A stretch of DNA of 5,264 nt from Pseudomonadota bacterium (GTDB lineage Bacteria > Pseudomonadota > Alphaproteobacteria > Acetobacterales > Acetobacteraceae), in assembly GCA_021779655.1 (NCBI GenBank), contig JAJYAF010000195.1, positions 1 through 5,264 on the forward strand. The letters run 5' to 3'. Below are positions 4,434 through 5,264 of the stretch, in pieces; position 1 is the stretch's first letter; the number at the start of each line of letters is the position of its first letter. The notes under the pieces are model-generated. The model did not search any database and was not told the origin of the DNA. It saw nothing but the letters and a program-made list of their open reading frames with translations. The position numbers were made by a program, and so were the translations under genes.

Positions 4434-5264
4434 GCCAGCCCGGCGAAATTCATCTCAAACAGCAGCCAGAAGGCGCGCTCAAGGGCCGCGGCACCGCGGC
4501 GAACCCCAAGGTGCGCTTCGAGCGCGCGAGCCGCGAAGCCTTCGACGACGGCTGGGATCTGCCGGACGATGCGTCCCCGCCGCAGACCGCCCTGATCCGC
4601 GACGCAACGCGCAGCATCATCGCCCGCAACGACAGCCCGGATATCGGCTTCGACCGCAGCATCAACCCCTATCGCGGCTGCGAGCACGGCTGCGTCTATT
4701 GCTTCGCCCGCCCCAGCCACGCTTATCTCGGCTTCTCGCCCGGCCTCGATTTCGAAACCAAGATCGTCTTCAAGCCGCAAGCCCCGGCACTTCTGGAGCA
4801 GGAGCTGAGCAAGCCCGGCTATACCGCGCGGCCGATCGTGCTCGGCTCCAACACCGATCCGTACCAGCCGGTCGAGCGCCGGCTGCAGATCACCCGGGGC
4901 ATCCTGGAAGTGCTGGAGCGCTGCAACCACCCGCTGGTCATCATCACCAAATCCGCCGGCGTGCTGCGCGACGCGGATATTCTGGGCCGCATGGCCCGCC
5001 GCAACCTGGCGCGCGTGTTTCTCTCCATCACCACGCTCAACGCCGAACTTGCCCGCGCCATGGAGCCGCGCGCCGCGAGTCCCGCCCGCCGTCTGGACGC
5101 CATCGCCCGGCTGACGCGGGAGGGCATCTTAACCGGCGTGATGGCCGCACCCATGATCCCCGGCCTCAACGATATGGAAATGGAGCGCATCCTGGCTGCC
5201 GGCGCGGGCGCCGGCGCGGTTGCCGCCGGCTTCACGCTGCTGCGGCTGCCGCTCGAACTGGGCG
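4430..5264 (+). CDS. PA0069/Rv2578c-family radical SAM protein (3' partial)
   Basis: This is a radical S-adenosylmethionine enzyme of the group related in sequence to spore photoproduct lyase; the reaction of the PA0069 family is not established. The first 278 codons are present, out of about 350-390 usual for the family, and the frame stays open at the window edge. After the family N-terminus (GRGTAANPKVRFE, 19-31) comes SINPYRGCEHGCVYCFARP with the CxxxCxxC motif C84, C88 and C91, which binds the 4Fe-4S cluster, then HAYLGFSPGLDFETKI. VLGSNTDPYQPVE (137-149) and VIITKSAGVLRD (170-181) are further core strands. ATG 4430 is the only start in frame: a TGA lies in frame at 4406-4408 and no other start codon follows it. 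An SOS box lies 70 bases upstream, suggesting induction by DNA damage. Its high GC matches the efflux genes, not the toxin region. Confidence 0.95.
   Translation, partial: MSQPGEIHLKQQPEGALKGRGTAANPKVRFERASREAFDDGWDLPDDASPPQTALIRDATRSIIARNDSPDIGFDRSINPYRGCEHGCVYCFARPSHAYLGFSPGLDFETKIVFKPQAPALLEQELSKPGYTARPIVLGSNTDPYQPVERRLQITRGILEVLERCNHPLVIITKSAGVLRDADILGRMARRNLARVFLSITTLNAELARAMEPRAASPARRLDAIARLTREGILTGVMAAPMIPGLNDMEMERILAAGAGAGAVAAGFTLLRLPLELG

Noticed and set aside
4358..5235. Minus-strand open frames opposite the radical SAM gene
   Set aside because: They are shadows of a gene with an unmistakable CxxxCxxC motif on the plus strand.

Overview
The window looks like chromosomal DNA from a GC-rich alphaproteobacterium. 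GC counted by hand in single 60-base rows of the flanking genes is about 67-73%. A perfect GTTC-N7-GTTC LexA box of the alphaproteobacterial type lies at 4345-4359. No lower rank can be assigned from the sequence; Rhodospirillales or Acetobacteraceae would be a guess.

Layout. (1) 2-2453 is an EmrAB-type multidrug efflux unit: the last 297 codons of a HlyD/EmrA periplasmic adaptor, then one base later a complete 518-residue, 14-helix DHA2/EmrB permease. (2) 2449-3664 is a compositionally different, AT-richer stretch (38-47% GC in the rows counted) with two tightly linked genes. The first is a small protein with a CxxC...CxxH zinc-ribbon-like start and an SLT-type lytic transglycosylase domain but no signal peptide. 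The second is a protein of unknown family with an N-terminal signal or lipoprotein sequence. This has the architecture of a peptidoglycan-degrading toxin (possibly a type VI or other secreted effector) with its periplasmic immunity protein. Both 5' ends look damaged: the toxin frame has no normal start codon in front of its zinc-ribbon, and the well-placed immunity start (SD plus ATG at 3078) is out of frame with the rest of the gene by one base.

(3) 3664-4272 is non-coding, layered mobile and palindromic DNA. Two palindromic extragenic elements follow the immunity gene. The second ends in CTAG, where a 500-bp internally deleted IS1182-type element is inserted, flanked by CTAG on both sides. 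Inside the last codons of its transposase remnant sits a second insertion of about 118 bp, bracketed by TA and built of two hairpins. (4) 4273-5264 holds the control region and the first 278 codons of a PA0069/Rv2578c-family radical SAM protein. It has an upstream SOS box and a possible 14-codon leader ORF whose stop overlaps the gene's start (ATGA).

How they fit together. The efflux pair acts across both membranes. The lytic transglycosylase and the exported partner probably form a toxin/immunity module acquired by transfer and lodged directly behind the efflux stop codon. The repeat and IS remnants mark the far edge of that module. The radical SAM gene is a separate unit that appears to belong to the DNA-damage regulon.
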